Part shown: piece after piece, positions 25,690 to 35,944 of the stretch
Position numbering within the stretch: position 1 is the stretch's first letter
Layout of the letters: every line of letters starts with the position of its first letter
Program-made: the position numbers and the translations under genes
The notes under the pieces: generated by a model
Databases searched by the model: none
What the model was told of the DNA's origin: nothing
The model's input: the letters and a program-made list of their open reading frames with translations, nothing else
Source: Glutamicibacter nicotianae
Lineage (GTDB): Bacteria; Actinomycetota; Actinomycetes; Actinomycetales; Micrococcaceae
Direction of reading: 5' to 3'
Assembly: GCF_006539525.1 (NCBI RefSeq)
Contig: NZ_BJNE01000003.1
Span: forward strand, 62,001 to 126,000
Length of the DNA: 64,000 nt

Positions 25690-26751
25690 ATGCTGAAGAA
25701 CCTGACCACGACCCGCGTCGGCGGGCCAGCCCGGCAAATGGTGACCGCAACCAGCGAAGCTGAACTGGCTCACGCAGTAGCCGCCGCGGATGCCGCAGGG
25801 CAGGACGTCCTGCTCATTGGCGGGGGGTCCAACCTGGTGATCTCCGATGAGGGCTTCCCGGGTGTTGCCGTGCAGATTGCCACCCGTGGATTGCACCTGG
25901 ACGAGCAGCCGAATGGCAAGGTGCTGCTGCGTGCCGCCGCCGGCGAGAACTGGGACACGACCGTTGAATACAGCTTGGCTGAGGGCCTGAGCGGGCTGGA
26001 AGCGCTCTCGGTCATCCCAGGGTGCACCGGTGCCACCCCGGTGCAGAACGTTGGAGCCTACGGTGCAGACGTGTCCCAGACCTTGGCGTGGGTGCGCGCC
26101 TATGACCGCGAGAGCGACCAGGTGCTCAAGCTGGATAACGCCGAGCTTGAATTCGCCTACCGGGAGTCGCTCATCAAGCGCACCAGCACCAATGGGTCCC
26201 CGCGCTATGTGGTCCTCGAGGTGGCGTTCCTGCTGGCCCGCGAGAACGAATCGGCTCCGATCCGCTACGCAGAGCTGGCCCGCCGGCTCGGGGTTGAAGC
26301 GGGAGACCGCGCCAACGCGCTCCAAGTGCGCCAAACAGTGCTCGAATTGCGCCGTTCCAAGGGCATGGTCTTTGATATCAAGGACGCTGACTCGCATTCC
26401 ACCGGTTCCTTCTTCACCAACCCCATCGTTGAATCCAGCGTCCTGGACAAGCTTCCGCCGAACGCCCCGAACTACCCGGTGGAACAAGCCGGCTTCGTGA
26501 AGCTGTCCGCTGCGTGGCTTATCGACCAGGCCGGTTTCTCCAAGGGCTACGGTTTGGAGGGGACCGGCGGATTCGCGCTCGCCGATGGCCGCGCCTCGCT
26601 GTCCACCAAGCACACGCTGGCCATCACCAACCGCGGGGAAGCCACTGCCCAGGACATTCTGGCCATCGCCCGCTCAGTACGTGCCGGCGTGCAGGAACGT
26701 TTTGGAATTGAACTGGTCAACGAGCCGTTGCTGATTGGCGAAGTGCTCTAG
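25690..26751 (+). CDS. murB: UDP-N-acetylenolpyruvoylglucosamine reductase
   Basis: The 353-residue FAD enzyme reduces the enolpyruvyl group of UDP-GlcNAc to give UDP-MurNAc for peptidoglycan. It has the LIGGGSNLVISDEGFPG FAD-binding motif, the IPGCTGATPVQNVGAYGADV segment, the catalytic STGSFFTNP serine loop, and the end region typical of the type I (E. coli-like) enzyme. It follows the MFS gene by 55 bases and probably has its own promoter. Confidence 0.93.
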   Translation: MLKNLTTTRVGGPARQMVTATSEAELAHAVAAADAAGQDVLLIGGGSNLVISDEGFPGVAVQIATRGLHLDEQPNGKVLLRAAAGENWDTTVEYSLAEGLSGLEALSVIPGCTGATPVQNVGAYGADVSQTLAWVRAYDRESDQVLKLDNAELEFAYRESLIKRTSTNGSPRYVVLEVAFLLARENESAPIRYAELARRLGVEAGDRANALQVRQTVLELRRSKGMVFDIKDADSHSTGSFFTNPIVESSVLDKLPPNAPNYPVEQAGFVKLSAAWLIDQAGFSKGYGLEGTGGFALADGRASLSTKHTLAITNRGEATAQDILAIARSVRAGVQERFGIELVNEPLLIGEVL

Positions 26752-26794
26752 GTGAAATGCTTCCCGGCGATTGCCGGGGCAAGGGAGGAATGCC

Positions 26795-27319
26795 GTGGCG
26801 GAAGTATCCCTGCGAAAGCTCTGTCCAGCAGATATCGACCTGCTGGAGGTGAACTTCCAATCCGTCCAGGGCGCCGGCGAAGCCCAATGGTTCGGCTTCT
26901 GGGATACCAGCAAGCTGCGCAACCGCGTGGCCCAAGACCAGATGATCGGCAGCGCTGACGGTGCGCTGGCAGTTTGCCTGGGAGAGCAGGTCATCGGCAA
27001 AGCCGATTGGTTCACCGTCACGTCGTGGGGCCGGGCCAACACCTCTGCCTGCTGGGAAATCGCCATCGGCATCTTTGCCGAGTTCCGCGGCCAGGGCCTT
27101 GGCACCCGAGCGCAGGAGTTGCTTGTCGATTACTTGTTCTCCCATTACCCGCGGCATCGGATTCAGGCCACGACAGCCGCTGAAAACCTGGCTGAGCAGA
27201 GGTGCCTGGAGAAGCTGGGGTTCACCCGCGAGGGTGTCATCCGGCAAGCGCAGTGGCGTGCCGGTGCGTGGCATGACCAGCTGATCTATTCGCTGCTCAG
27301 GGATGAGTTGGCCCGCTAG
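26795..27319 (+). CDS. GNAT family N-acetyltransferase
   Basis: The 174-residue acetyltransferase contains the acetyl-CoA loop FRGQGLGTRAQELLVDYLF and the C-terminal NLAEQRCLEKLGFTREG element of RimJ/RimL-like enzymes. The substrate is unknown. The GTG at 26795 is preceded by AAGGGAGGA; it lies 43 bases after murB and may be cotranscribed with it. Confidence 0.82.
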   Translation: MAEVSLRKLCPADIDLLEVNFQSVQGAGEAQWFGFWDTSKLRNRVAQDQMIGSADGALAVCLGEQVIGKADWFTVTSWGRANTSACWEIAIGIFAEFRGQGLGTRAQELLVDYLFSHYPRHRIQATTAAENLAEQRCLEKLGFTREGVIRQAQWRAGAWHDQLIYSLLRDELAR

Positions 27320-27337
27320 CGCTCACCTGCAGGAAAA

Positions 27338-27384
27338 TGGCACACAGCCCGGAACAGAAATCCTGTTCCGGGCTGTGTGCCATG
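27338..27384. terminator. Bidirectional terminator before asd
   Basis: ATGGCACACAGCCCGGAACAG pairs with its complement around a short AAATC loop, between convergent genes. Confidence 0.85.
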
Positions 27385-27403
27385 GTTTGCGCTTCAGGGA
27401 TGG

Positions 27404-28522
27404 CTAGAGGCGGCCCTGGGCGATAGCGAGCATGCGGCGCAGCGGCTCCGCTGCGCCCCACAGCAGCTGGTCGCCGACGGTGAAGGCCGAGATGTATTCC
27501 GGGCCCATTTCCAGCTTGCGGATGCGGCCTACCGGGATGTCCAAGGTGCCTGAAGCCGCGACCGGAGTCAGCTGATCCACGGTCGCTTCCTTCTCGTTCG
27601 GGATGACCTTGGCCCACTCGTTGTCGGCTGCCAGCAGCGACTCGATTTCGGAGACCGGCAGGTCTTCCTTCAGCTTCAGCGTCAGTGCCTGCGAGTGCGA
27701 ACGCATGGCGCCAATGCGGACGCACAGTCCGTCCATGATGATCTGCTGGTCGCCGGAAGTCTGCAGGATCTTGTTGGTCTCAACGCCTGCCTTCCATTCC
27801 TCGCGGGACTGGCCGTTGCCCAGATCCGCGTCGATCCATGGGATCAGCGAGCCGCCCAGCGGTACGCCGAACTGGGAAGCGTCGAGGTTTCCGCGCTGGG
27901 TTTCCAGGACCTTGCGGTCGATTTCCAGGATGGCGCTTGCCGGGTCAGCCAGTTCGCTGCCCACCGATGCGTTGATGTCGCCGAACTGGGTGAGCAGTTC
28001 GCGCATGTGGCGGGCTCCGCCGCCGGAAGCGGCCTGGTAGGTCATCGCGGTGCCCCACTCGACCAGGTTGTTCTTGAACAACCCGCCCAAGCCCATGAGC
28101 ATGCACGAGACGGTGCAGTTGCCGCCGATGTAGTCCTTGGTGCCAGCGGCCAGGGATTCGTCGATCACCGAGCGGTTGACCGGGTCCAGGACGATGACGG
28201 AATCATCGTTCATGCGCAGCGAGGACGCGGCATCGATCCACAGGCCGTCCCACCCGGACTTGCGCAGCTCGGTGTGGACCTTGGTTGTGTAGTCGCCACC
28301 CTGGGCGGTGACGATAATCGGCAACTTCGACAGCGTGTCAATGTCGAACGCGTCCTGCAGCGGGCCGGCGCCCTCAGCGAATGCCGGGGCGTTGCCGCCA
28401 GCATTGGAAGTCGAGAAAAATACCGGGTCGATCTGGGCAAAATCGCCTTCGTCGAGCATGCGCTGCATCAGCACGGATCCAACCATGCCTCGGTAACCTA
28501 CAAAACCAACAGATGAAGTCAT
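27404..28522 (-). CDS. asd: Aspartate-semialdehyde dehydrogenase, E. coli-type
   Basis: The 372-residue NADPH enzyme makes aspartate semialdehyde, the branch point to lysine, diaminopimelate, methionine and threonine. It has the nucleotide-binding [12 protein letters not shown], the catalytic cysteine in [10 protein letters not shown] (C136), and [11 protein letters not shown]. Throughout, it matches the gammaproteobacterial Asd type rather than the shorter form usually next to lysC in actinobacteria. It is not accompanied by aspartokinase. TACCAT ends 6 bases before the ATG, suggesting a leaderless mRNA. Confidence 0.92.
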   Translation of the reverse strand: MTSSVGFVGYRGMVGSVLMQRMLDEGDFAQIDPVFFSTSNAGGNAPAFAEGAGPLQDAFDIDTLSKLPIIVTAQGGDYTTKVHTELRKSGWDGLWIDAASSLRMNDDSVIVLDPVNRSVIDESLAAGTKDYIGGNCTVSCMLMGLGGLFKNNLVEWGTAMTYQAASGGGARHMRELLTQFGDINASVGSELADPASAILEIDRKVLETQRGNLDASQFGVPLGGSLIPWIDADLGNGQSREEWKAGVETNKILQTSGDQQIIMDGLCVRIGAMRSHSQALTLKLKEDLPVSEIESLLAADNEWAKVIPNEKEATVDQLTPVAASGTLDIPVGRIRKLEMGPEYISAFTVGDQLLWGAAEPLRRMLAIAQGRL

Positions 28523-28528
28523 GTCTCC

Positions 28529-28534
28529 ATGGTA
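28529..28534 (-). promoter_or_regulatory. Candidate -10 box of a leaderless asd transcript
   Basis: TACCAT on the minus strand, then GGAGAC (6 bases), then the ATG at 28522. The GGAG is too close to the ATG to work as a ribosome binding site. Confidence 0.45.
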
Positions 28535-28634
28535 GGTGCGATGATCGGGCAGAGCCCGGTTCGTTACAAGAGTTAAAGCAGAATCACACCCAAGCCCCAG
28601 CAGGGTTCAGGTGTGATTCGGTACAGCGAAAGTT

Positions 28635-28862
28635 TTACTTTTCCTCAAGCAGCAGCTTGCGGTTCTTGATCGCCCACATCGCCGAGAAGATGAAGATCTG
28701 CGTGGGAACCAGCAATAGGATCAGGCCGAAAATCTTGTGGCCGCCCAGAACCATGAAGAAGCCGAGTACGGCCACTACCAATGCCAGCAGCGGGAAGAGC
28801 ATGTATCCGAGAATGAAGAGTGCCTCGGGGTGCTGCTTGAGCTCTCCGATGTATTTTTTCAT
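28635..28862 (-). CDS. Hypothetical small membrane protein, 75 aa
   Basis: Two hydrophobic helices (about residues 15-38 and 43-66) with a polar N-terminus (MKKYIGELKQHPE) and a lysine-rich end. I do not recognise the family. It lies 7 bases downstream of folA on the same strand and is likely the last gene of the thyA-folA operon. Confidence 0.65.
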   Translation of the reverse strand: MKKYIGELKQHPEALFILGYMLFPLLALVVAVLGFFMVLGGHKIFGLILLLVPTQIFIFSAMWAIKNRKLLLEEK

Positions 28863-28869
28863 GGTCGTT

Positions 28870-29445
28870 CTAGTCCTTTAGGCGAAGCCAGGTTTCAAAG
28901 CGGTAGCGGGTACCGGTGGAGGAAGTATGCCAACGGGCAGCTTCCGATTCTTGGGATGGATCGCAAGCACCCAGAGCGAAGTCGGCGGTGAGCGCGGGTG
29001 CAGAGGTGTCTCCTTCGGGGGAGACATCAAGCTTGGTGACCACTGCGAGGTCCAGCATGTCCAGTGCCTGTGCGTAGACCTTTCCGCCGCCAATGATCCA
29101 GACTTCTTCGCCGCCTTCGCTGCGCTGTGCCAGGGCAACGGCTTCTTCCAGGCACGAGACGGGTACTGCGCCATCCTCGCGGAGTTGCCCATGGGCATCG
29201 GCCTGAGTGGTCAGCACGATGTTGGTGCGGCCTGGCAGGGGGCGGAACTTCGCCGGGAATGAGTTCCATGTGGTGCGGCCCATGATTACCGGATGGCCTG
29301 CGGTGGTGCGCTTGAAATGGGCCAAGTCCTCGGGAACATGCCATGGCATAGCACCGCCAGCGCCAATGATGCCGTTCTCGCCTTGGGCCCAAATGGCGCC
29401 AATTAGCGGTTGCGCTTCGTGCGCGTGGCGCGGATTGGAGGTCAT
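28870..29445 (-). CDS. folA: Dihydrofolate reductase
   Basis: The 191-residue enzyme regenerates tetrahydrofolate consumed by thymidylate synthase. It has the DHFR landmarks [27 protein letters not shown], and [13 protein letters not shown]. The ATG at 29445 overlaps the thyA stop in an ATGA arrangement, so the two are translationally coupled. An upstream frame of a longer protein is the shadow of thyA. Confidence 0.93.
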   Translation of the reverse strand: MTSNPRHAHEAQPLIGAIWAQGENGIIGAGGAMPWHVPEDLAHFKRTTAGHPVIMGRTTWNSFPAKFRPLPGRTNIVLTTQADAHGQLREDGAVPVSCLEEAVALAQRSEGGEEVWIIGGGKVYAQALDMLDLAVVTKLDVSPEGDTSAPALTADFALGACDPSQESEAARWHTSSTGTRYRFETWLRLKD

Positions 29446-30254
29446 ACGGCTACGGTTCCCTTGATGGTCGGGTGGTGCTGGTAGTCGTTGACGCTGAAAT
29501 CTTCCAGCGTGTAGTCGAAGATCGACTCTGGCTTGGAATTGAAGCTGAGCGTCGGGTATGGGTAAGGATCGCGGGAGAGCTGTTCCTTTACCTGTTCCAA
29601 GTGGTTGGTGTAGATGTGCACGTCGCCGCCGGTCCAGATGAACTCGCCTGGTTCCAGATCGAGCTGGTGCGCCAGCATGCGGGTGAGCAGGGCATAGGAG
29701 GCGATGTTGAAAGGCACGCCCAGGAACATGTCTGCACTGCGCTGGTAAAGCTGGCACGAGAGCTTGCCTTCGGCGACGTAGAACTGGAAGAACACGTGGC
29801 ATGGCGGCAGCGCCATGTTGTGGATTTCTGCGACGTTCCACGCCGAGACGATGTGGCGGCGGGAGTCAGGGTTGTTGCGCAACGAGTCGACCAGCTGGGA
29901 GATCTGGTCAATGTGCCCGCCGTCTGGAGTTGGCCAGCTGCGCCATTGGACGCCGTAGACCGGGCCGAGTTCGCCGGTCTCATCAGCCCATTCGTTCCAG
30001 ATGCGAACGCCTTGGTCCTGCAGCCACTTCACGTTGGACTCGCCGCGCAGGAACCACAGGAGCTCGGCAGCCACAGACTTGAAGTGCACCCGTTTGGTGG
30101 TGATCAGCGGGAAAGAATCCTTCAGATCGAAGCGGATCTGGCGGCCGAATACCGACAGGGTTCCGGTTCCGGTGCGGTCTTCCTTGGAGGCGCCGTTTTC
30201 CAGCACGTCTCGAAGCAGATCTTCATAGGGGGTCGCGATTGAACTCGTCATCAT
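29442..30254 (-). CDS. thyA: Thymidylate synthase
   Basis: The enzyme methylates dUMP to dTMP with methylenetetrahydrofolate. It contains the [12 protein letters not shown] catalytic cysteine motif, [11 protein letters not shown] near the N-terminus, and the [15 protein letters not shown]-terminus. It is a ThyA type, not ThyX. The start is ambiguous: ATG at 30254 or 30251, or an upstream GTG at 30290; the family N-terminus favours the first two. Confidence 0.93.
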   Translation of the reverse strand: MMTSSIATPYEDLLRDVLENGASKEDRTGTGTLSVFGRQIRFDLKDSFPLITTKRVHFKSVAAELLWFLRGESNVKWLQDQGVRIWNEWADETGELGPVYGVQWRSWPTPDGGHIDQISQLVDSLRNNPDSRRHIVSAWNVAEIHNMALPPCHVFFQFYVAEGKLSCQLYQRSADMFLGVPFNIASYALLTRMLAHQLDLEPGEFIWTGGDVHIYTNHLEQVKEQLSRDPYPYPTLSFNSKPESIFDYTLEDFSVNDYQHHPTIKGTVAV

Positions 30255-30360
30255 ACCTGTCGTGCTGGTGGTCGGCGCTGGCTTATTCACACGTTCCAGT
30301 TTAGATCACTCGGGATGCTGCCGGAACAAGGCGCAAGGATGACCCTGCTCGCATTCGAGG

Positions 30361-30693
30361 CTAGCTGGCGGAAACCACCATGTCGTTGTATTCCGGGTAG
30401 CGGTGCAGGTAGTCCTGGACGTAGCTGCACTCGGGAATGATCTTCAGGCCCTCGTCGCGGAACTTGTCCAGAACCAGGGTCACCAGGGCACGAGCATATC
30501 CGCGGCGGCCGAATTCCTCATTGACGATGGTGTGCTGAATCGTGGCGATCCCGTCTTCTTCGTGGTAGCCGAGGAAGCCGACGAAAGTGGAACCGTGCCA
30601 CAGAGAATAGCGGCCACGGCTTGCGTCGTGATCCAGACGCAGGCCATGGTGCACAATCTTCTCGACTGGCTGGTGCGGCTGCTTGGCAGTCAT
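30361..30693 (-). CDS. Small GNAT family N-acetyltransferase
   Basis: The 110-residue protein belongs to the short, YidJ/GNAT-like group: HTIVNEEFGRRGYARALVTLVLDKFRDEG is split over the acetyl-CoA loop, and ECSYVQDYLHRYPEY is the typical end. The substrate is unknown. GAGG precedes the ATG. Confidence 0.75.
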   Translation of the reverse strand: MTAKQPHQPVEKIVHHGLRLDHDASRGRYSLWHGSTFVGFLGYHEEDGIATIQHTIVNEEFGRRGYARALVTLVLDKFRDEGLKIIPECSYVQDYLHRYPEYNDMVVSAS

Positions 30694-30832
30694 GGCATTA
30701 CCTCATTCTCGGCTGTGACGTGTGTCCTATTTACAGTCTTATCCCTAATCGGAGCCAGATGCAACGGGTTGCGCCAAGCCATGAGAGAACACCTATGCAC
30801 GGCATGCATTGGACGGGCAGCGGCCGCCGAGG

Positions 30833-31840
30833 CTAGTCGTGGTACGGCGTGTGGATCTCGAATGAGACGATGCGCGGCTTGCCGGCTTGGACCTGCTGTG
30901 CAACGATCAAGGATCCTGGTTCCAAATAGGGATCTTGATCCGGCAGTGCCTGGGCCAGTTCAGCGGTGGAGTTCTTTGCGAGGACCTCCAGTACGAAGGG
31001 CAGCACCGGCCGATGGGTGCAAATCACCTGGGAACGGTACTTGTCGAACAGCTTCTGCACGGCCTTGCGGGCTCGCTCAGGCTTGCGCGTGGCAGCATGT
31101 TCGGTCAGTGCCTTGATGCTCTTGAGGTTCAACGCGTGCAAGGCTGCGTAGGGCGTAATCGTCTGTACGCAACGCATCCACGGCGAAGAAGCCACGTGCA
31201 TAGGCTTCCACGCTTCGAGCATCCGCGAAACAGCCTGCGCTTGGCGCCGTCCGGTCGCCGCCAGCGGGCGGTCGCCCTCGGCGCGCGTCCATTTGCCACG
31301 CGGCTTGGCCTTGGCATGGCGGACGATCAGCACCGGGTGCGTATCGAGCACGCCAGCGTCATGGGCCCGCACCAGGTCGTCCAGCGGCTGGTTGTCGGTG
31401 GCCGCGGACAGCATCCCGGCAGCTTTCTTGGGGCTGACCCAGCGCGTCTCGTCGCATTCTGCGCCGTCGGGTTCGATCACCGTCTGCGGATCGGTCTTGG
31501 CCGCCCAGTAGTAGACGACCTTGGTTTTCTGCCCGACTGTGTAGGCAGTGGCCGAAAGCGGGATGCCCAAGGTTATGCGCAACCCGATTTCCTCGCGGAC
31601 CTCGCGCAACGCGCACTCTGCGATGGATTCGCCCTGGTCCAGCTTTCCCTTGGGCCAGGACCAGTCGTCGTACTTGGGACGGTGGATCAAGAGAACTTGC
31701 AGTTTGCCGTCCTTCAGCCTCCAGGGGATCGCCCCGGCAGCCACGATGTCGTATTCGCCAAGGCGGATTTCCTCGGCGTCTGCGGATCGGATGATGTCAC
31801 GAGCCCTGGTGCGGGTATCGCGCAGCTCTGATTCGTTCAC
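30833..31840 (-). CDS. mutT1: NUDIX hydrolase fused to histidine phosphatase (MutT1-type)
   Basis: The 335-residue protein has an N-terminal NUDIX domain with the box GKLDQGESIAECALREVREE plus IGL (about residues 66-88) and a C-terminal histidine-phosphatase domain beginning at LIVRHAKA (about residue 170). This fusion matches mycobacterial MutT1, which sanitises 8-oxo-GTP/dGTP and diadenosine polyphosphates. The GTG start overlaps the ppk stop by one base (TAGTG), so the two are cotranscribed. Confidence 0.88.
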   Translation of the reverse strand: MNESELRDTRTRARDIIRSADAEEIRLGEYDIVAAGAIPWRLKDGKLQVLLIHRPKYDDWSWPKGKLDQGESIAECALREVREEIGLRITLGIPLSATAYTVGQKTKVVYYWAAKTDPQTVIEPDGAECDETRWVSPKKAAGMLSAATDNQPLDDLVRAHDAGVLDTHPVLIVRHAKAKPRGKWTRAEGDRPLAATGRRQAQAVSRMLEAWKPMHVASSPWMRCVQTITPYAALHALNLKSIKALTEHAATRKPERARKAVQKLFDKYRSQVICTHRPVLPFVLEVLAKNSTAELAQALPDQDPYLEPGSLIVAQQVQAGKPRIVSFEIHTPYHD

Positions 31841-34056
31841 TAGCTGTTACGTCCACTGTTCCGTCGGCGGGCATGTTCTTCTATTAGCCAGAACTGGACA
31901 TCGGAGAGTGGCTTGCCATCCTCGTCCTGGTAATGGCGGATCCATTCTCCATCGGAGTTCAAGTGCCAGGAAGCGGTCTTGTCATCCATGTAGCGGGCCA
32001 GCAGCGTGATCATGCGATCGATGTCTTCCGGGTTGCGCAGCGAAACCAGGGCTTCCACGCGCCGGTCCAGGTTGCGGTGCATCATGTCGGCGGAGCCGAT
32101 GTACACCAGTGGATCTCCGCCATTTTCAAACATGAACACGCGGCTGTGCTCAAGGAAACGGCCAAGGATGGAACGCACTTCGATGTTCTCGCTCAGTCCG
32201 GGGACACCCGGGCGCAGGGCGCAGATGCCGCGAACAATGACTTCCACCTTGACGCCTGACTGGCTGGCCCGGTACAGCGCATCGATGATGGCTTCATCCA
32301 CGATCGAGTTGACCTTGATAACGACCTTCGCCGGCTTGCCCGCGGTGGCGTTGACGATTTCCTTCTCGATGTGCGCCAGCAGTCCGGTGCGTACCGAACG
32401 CGGAGCAACCAGCAAGCGGTTGTATGTCGAGCGCGGGGCGTAGCCCGAGAGCTGGTTGAAGAGCTTGGAGATATCCTCGCCAACCTCGTCGTCGCAGGTG
32501 AGCAAGCCGAAGTCCTCGTAGTAGCGCGCGGTGCGCGGGTGGTAGTTTCCGGTGCCGATATGGCAGTAGCGGCGCAGCTTGTCGCCTTCGCGGCGAACCA
32601 CCAGGGAGAGCTTGGAGTGGGTTTTCAGGCCAACGATGCCGTAGACCACGTGCACTCCGGCCTGCTCCAGCTTGCGCGCCCAGGAGATGTTGGCCTGCTC
32701 GTCGAAGCGCGCCTTGATTTCCACCAGGGCCAGGACTTGCTTGCCGGCTTCTGCCGCGTCGATCAGCGCATCGACAATTGGCGAGTCGCCGCTGGTGCGG
32801 TACAGGGTCTGCTTGATGGCCATGACCTTCGGGTCAGCTGCCGCCTGTTCCAGGAAGGCCTGCACGCTGGTGGAGAAGGAATCATAGGGATGGTGAAGCA
32901 GGATGTCGCGGCGGCGTACGGCCGCGAACACATTGGCGGCCTTGGCAGTTTCCGATTCGTTCAGGTAGTTGGAAGTATGGCCGACATGCTTGGTGTAGTG
33001 CAGTTCGGAACGATCCAGCGATGCGATGACACCGAGGCCGCGCAGGTCCAATGGGGTGGGAAGCTTGAAGACCTCGTCCTCTTCCACACCTAGTTCGCGG
33101 GTGAGCAGTTCCATGATTTCGGGGTTGATGTCATCGGCGACCTCCAAGCGAACCGGTGGACCGAAGCGGCGGCGCAGCAATTCCTTCTCCAGCGCCTGCA
33201 GCAGGTTTTCTGCATCGTCTTCTTCAACTTCCAGGTCTTCGTTGCGGGTAACGCGGAAGAAGTGGTGCTCAACGATTTCCATGCCGGGGAACAGCAGCTC
33301 CAGGTGTACCGCGATGAGCGCTTCGAGCGGGATAAAGCGGGCGGTGCGCAGCGACGAGTGCGCAGCGCGGGTGCCGTCGATGCTGATCAGGCGGGCGATG
33401 GTGTCCGGCACCTTCAAGCGGGCGAAGAGTTCTTTGCCGGTCAATGGGTTGCGGACTACCACAGCCAAGTTCAGCGAGAGGCCGGAAATGTAGGGGAACG
33501 GGTGGGCGGGGTCAACGGCCAGCGGGGTGAGTATCGGGAACACCTGGGAAACGAACCATTTGGAAAGCAGTTCTCGTTCGGAGGCCGAAAGGTCTTCCCA
33601 TGTGGTGATGCGGATCCCTTGCTCGGTCAAATCCGGGTAGACCGAGTCGGCGAAGACCTTGGCGTGGCGGGTCTGCAGTGCGTGGGCCGAGGCGAGCAGC
33701 AGCTCCAGCTGGTCTACCGGGTTCATGCCGTTTGCCGCTGGCACTGCCAGTCCTGCGTGGATGCGGCGCTTCAGCCCGGCAACGCGAACCATGAAGAACT
33801 CATCGAGGTTCGAGGCGAAGATGGACAGGAAGTTCACACGTTCCAGCAACGGCAGATCGGTGTCTTCGGCCAGTTCCAGTACACGGGCGTTGAAGTGCAG
33901 CCAGCTGAGCTCGCGGTCAAGGAAACGTTCATTTTTGAATCCGCCATCAGGATGCAAGTCCGGCAGCGAATCGGCAGGTTCTATGCGGTCCTCGTTGACT
34001 TTCGAAGAAGGGACATCGCGTAGTTGAGTACCAGTTTCCTTGGGGTAGCTATTCAT
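31840..34056 (-). CDS. ppk: Polyphosphate kinase 1
   Basis: The 738-residue enzyme reversibly makes inorganic polyphosphate from ATP. It begins, after an acidic extension of about 40 residues, with the characteristic [19 protein letters not shown], contains the autophosphorylated histidine of [16 protein letters not shown], and [19 protein letters not shown], and ends in the PPK C-terminal domain. It is the first gene of the ppk-mutT1 pair. Confidence 0.93.
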   Translation of the reverse strand: MNSYPKETGTQLRDVPSSKVNEDRIEPADSLPDLHPDGGFKNERFLDRELSWLHFNARVLELAEDTDLPLLERVNFLSIFASNLDEFFMVRVAGLKRRIHAGLAVPAANGMNPVDQLELLLASAHALQTRHAKVFADSVYPDLTEQGIRITTWEDLSASERELLSKWFVSQVFPILTPLAVDPAHPFPYISGLSLNLAVVVRNPLTGKELFARLKVPDTIARLISIDGTRAAHSSLRTARFIPLEALIAVHLELLFPGMEIVEHHFFRVTRNEDLEVEEDDAENLLQALEKELLRRRFGPPVRLEVADDINPEIMELLTRELGVEEDEVFKLPTPLDLRGLGVIASLDRSELHYTKHVGHTSNYLNESETAKAANVFAAVRRRDILLHHPYDSFSTSVQAFLEQAAADPKVMAIKQTLYRTSGDSPIVDALIDAAEAGKQVLALVEIKARFDEQANISWARKLEQAGVHVVYGIVGLKTHSKLSLVVRREGDKLRRYCHIGTGNYHPRTARYYEDFGLLTCDDEVGEDISKLFNQLSGYAPRSTYNRLLVAPRSVRTGLLAHIEKEIVNATAGKPAKVVIKVNSIVDEAIIDALYRASQSGVKVEVIVRGICALRPGVPGLSENIEVRSILGRFLEHSRVFMFENGGDPLVYIGSADMMHRNLDRRVEALVSLRNPEDIDRMITLLARYMDDKTASWHLNSDGEWIRHYQDEDGKPLSDVQFWLIEEHARRRNSGRNS

Positions 34057-34140
34057 CTGCTGAACTCACTTCTTTCCTGCAAGTGGACGCTAAAGACACC
34101 GCTAGTGGCAGTCCCGAAATAATCGGAACTGCCGATACCC

Positions 34141-35097
34141 CTAGTCTATCTTCTGCGGACCGTACATGATGTCGGCATCCCAAAGTGTGAAGCCCAGCGA
34201 GCGGTAGAGCTTCACCGCTGCCTCATTATCGGCATCGACGTACAGGATCACCGCATCAACGCCCAATTCAAGCAGGTAGTTGACGCCGGTGGTGGTCAAG
34301 GAACGGCCCAAGCCCAGTCCCTGCGCCTCGGGAACCACGCCGACAACATAGACTTCGCCGGTGGGACGTGCCGCGTCAGCGGAGGCAGGATGGATCTTGG
34401 TCCAGTGGTAGGCGAGCAGATTCTCCTCCGCATCGAATGCGAGGAAGAAGCCGGTTGGATCGAACCAGTCCTCGGACATGCGTGCTTCGAGGTCGTCGAG
34501 GGTCAGTGAGCCCTGCTCGGGATGGTGGGCGAAGGACTTGGCGTTGGCTTCCAGCCACTGCGGCTCATCCTCGCCAACGCGGAACGTGCGAACCGTGATG
34601 CGGCGGTCAATCGGGGATTCTTCCAAATAATCGGTGCCTTCGCGGCGCATCCGGAACAGCTCGCGTACGCGGTTCAGTCCTACGCCGGCGGCCAGCTTCT
34701 TGGCCGCCTCGTGGTCGCCGTGCGCCCACGCCTGGATTTGCGAGAGGTCCAGCAGCTCGCCGAGCTTGCCCAACAGGGCGCGGCCAATACCGGCCCGACG
34801 ATGCTCAGGGTGGACCACCAGTTCCAGGACCCAAGGGTGCTCCTCGGATTCCCGAACCGCGACAGCCACACCGGCCAACGTGGAATCCGCACCTTCACCG
34901 GCTTCAGCGAGCAGTGCAATTAGATTTCCGTTTGACTCATCGGCTGCCAAAGCCACCAGGGTCTGATCGCTCAACGGCGGATTGCCATCGGCTTCCTGCG
35001 CATCGAGTGCTAGTTGACGCACGTCGGACAGTACCCGTTCATCAAGCTCACCGGGGACGTGCTGAATGGAAACAGTGTTCTGTGGCAGTTCGCTCAT
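34141..35097 (-). CDS. mshD: Mycothiol synthase
   Basis: The 318-residue protein has two tandem GNAT domains. It acetylates Cys-GlcN-Ins in the last step of mycothiol synthesis. In the first domain, VVHPEHRRAGIGRALLG is the acetyl-CoA loop; in the second, VVPEAQGLGLGRSLTTTGV and LYVDADNEAAVKLYRSLGF. It lies 52 bases downstream of glnR on the same strand, the conserved actinobacterial arrangement. The ATG at 35097 was chosen because MSELPQ begins the family homology; a -10-like TATCGT ends 7 bases upstream. Confidence 0.92.
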   Translation of the reverse strand: MSELPQNTVSIQHVPGELDERVLSDVRQLALDAQEADGNPPLSDQTLVALAADESNGNLIALLAEAGEGADSTLAGVAVAVRESEEHPWVLELVVHPEHRRAGIGRALLGKLGELLDLSQIQAWAHGDHEAAKKLAAGVGLNRVRELFRMRREGTDYLEESPIDRRITVRTFRVGEDEPQWLEANAKSFAHHPEQGSLTLDDLEARMSEDWFDPTGFFLAFDAEENLLAYHWTKIHPASADAARPTGEVYVVGVVPEAQGLGLGRSLTTTGVNYLLELGVDAVILYVDADNEAAVKLYRSLGFTLWDADIMYGPQKID

Positions 35098-35149
35098 GCA
35101 TTTCACGATAGTCGCAAAATGTGGGAAGTGGGTAGGAGTTATCCGAAAG

Positions 35150-35818
35150 TTATGATTCGGTGTGGAAGCGGTAGCCGACGTTGCGCACCGTTCCAATGAG
35201 CTGCTCATGATCGGTGCCGAGTTTCGCGCGCAAACGGCGCACATGCACGTCAACTGTACGGGTGCCGCCGTAGTAGTCGTAGCCCCACACCTCATGCAGC
35301 AGCTGCTCGCGGGTGAAGACCCGACCGGGAAACTGCGCGAGGTACTTGAGCAGCTCGAACTCTTTGTATGTCAGGTCCAGCATGCGGTTATCGATACGGG
35401 CGGTGTAGCTCAACTCGTCGATGCGCAGGCCCGAAGAGCTTTCGGGCTCGACCTGCGCCGGGGCAGGCGCCGATGCGCCTGAGAGCATCAGACGGATGCG
35501 TGCATCAAGTTCTGCAGGAATCGCGGAAGGCAGCAGGAAATCCGTCGCGTGCCAGTCCGAATTCAAAATGCCCAGTGCGCCCTCGCTGACAACCAGCAGC
35601 AAGGGGAGATTCAAGTTGGCGTGCAAGAGCTGTGCCAAAGAGCGAGCCGGAATCAGATCGGTGCGGGCATCGAGAATGAGCGCATCGCATTCCGGGAGTT
35701 GGCTCAGCGACTCTGTGGTTGCAGGGAAGAATGAAATCTCGTGCATCAACAGTTCAAGTGCCGGAAGAACTTCAGCGGCATTTTCGGCATGATTACTTAG
35801 GAGCAGTAGGTGAGCCAA
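35150..35818 (-). CDS. glnR: GlnR-type orphan response regulator
   Basis: The 222-residue OmpR-type regulator of nitrogen assimilation has an atypical receiver (MAHLLLLSNHAEN through ILDARTD, with Asp50) and a winged-helix C-terminus (LTYKEFELLKYLAQFPGRVF and GTVRNVGYRF). No kinase is adjacent, as expected for GlnR. The TTG at 35818 has AGGAGG 8 bases upstream and aligns with the known GlnR start; the ATG-like frame from 35869 is less likely. It should control glnA, amtB and similar genes. Confidence 0.88.
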   Translation of the reverse strand: MAHLLLLSNHAENAAEVLPALELLMHEISFFPATTESLSQLPECDALILDARTDLIPARSLAQLLHANLNLPLLLVVSEGALGILNSDWHATDFLLPSAIPAELDARIRLMLSGASAPAPAQVEPESSSGLRIDELSYTARIDNRMLDLTYKEFELLKYLAQFPGRVFTREQLLHEVWGYDYYGGTRTVDVHVRRLRAKLGTDHEQLIGTVRNVGYRFHTES

Positions 35819-35944
35819 TCGGTCTGCCTCCTGCCAGATAGTTGCGAAAAAATCACTTTTACGTGTCACAGTATAAGGAATGAATCAGTTGAAGCACGCA
35901 TGTGAACACGCAAGTGCGGACACATTACCGTCAGGAATCGGAAT

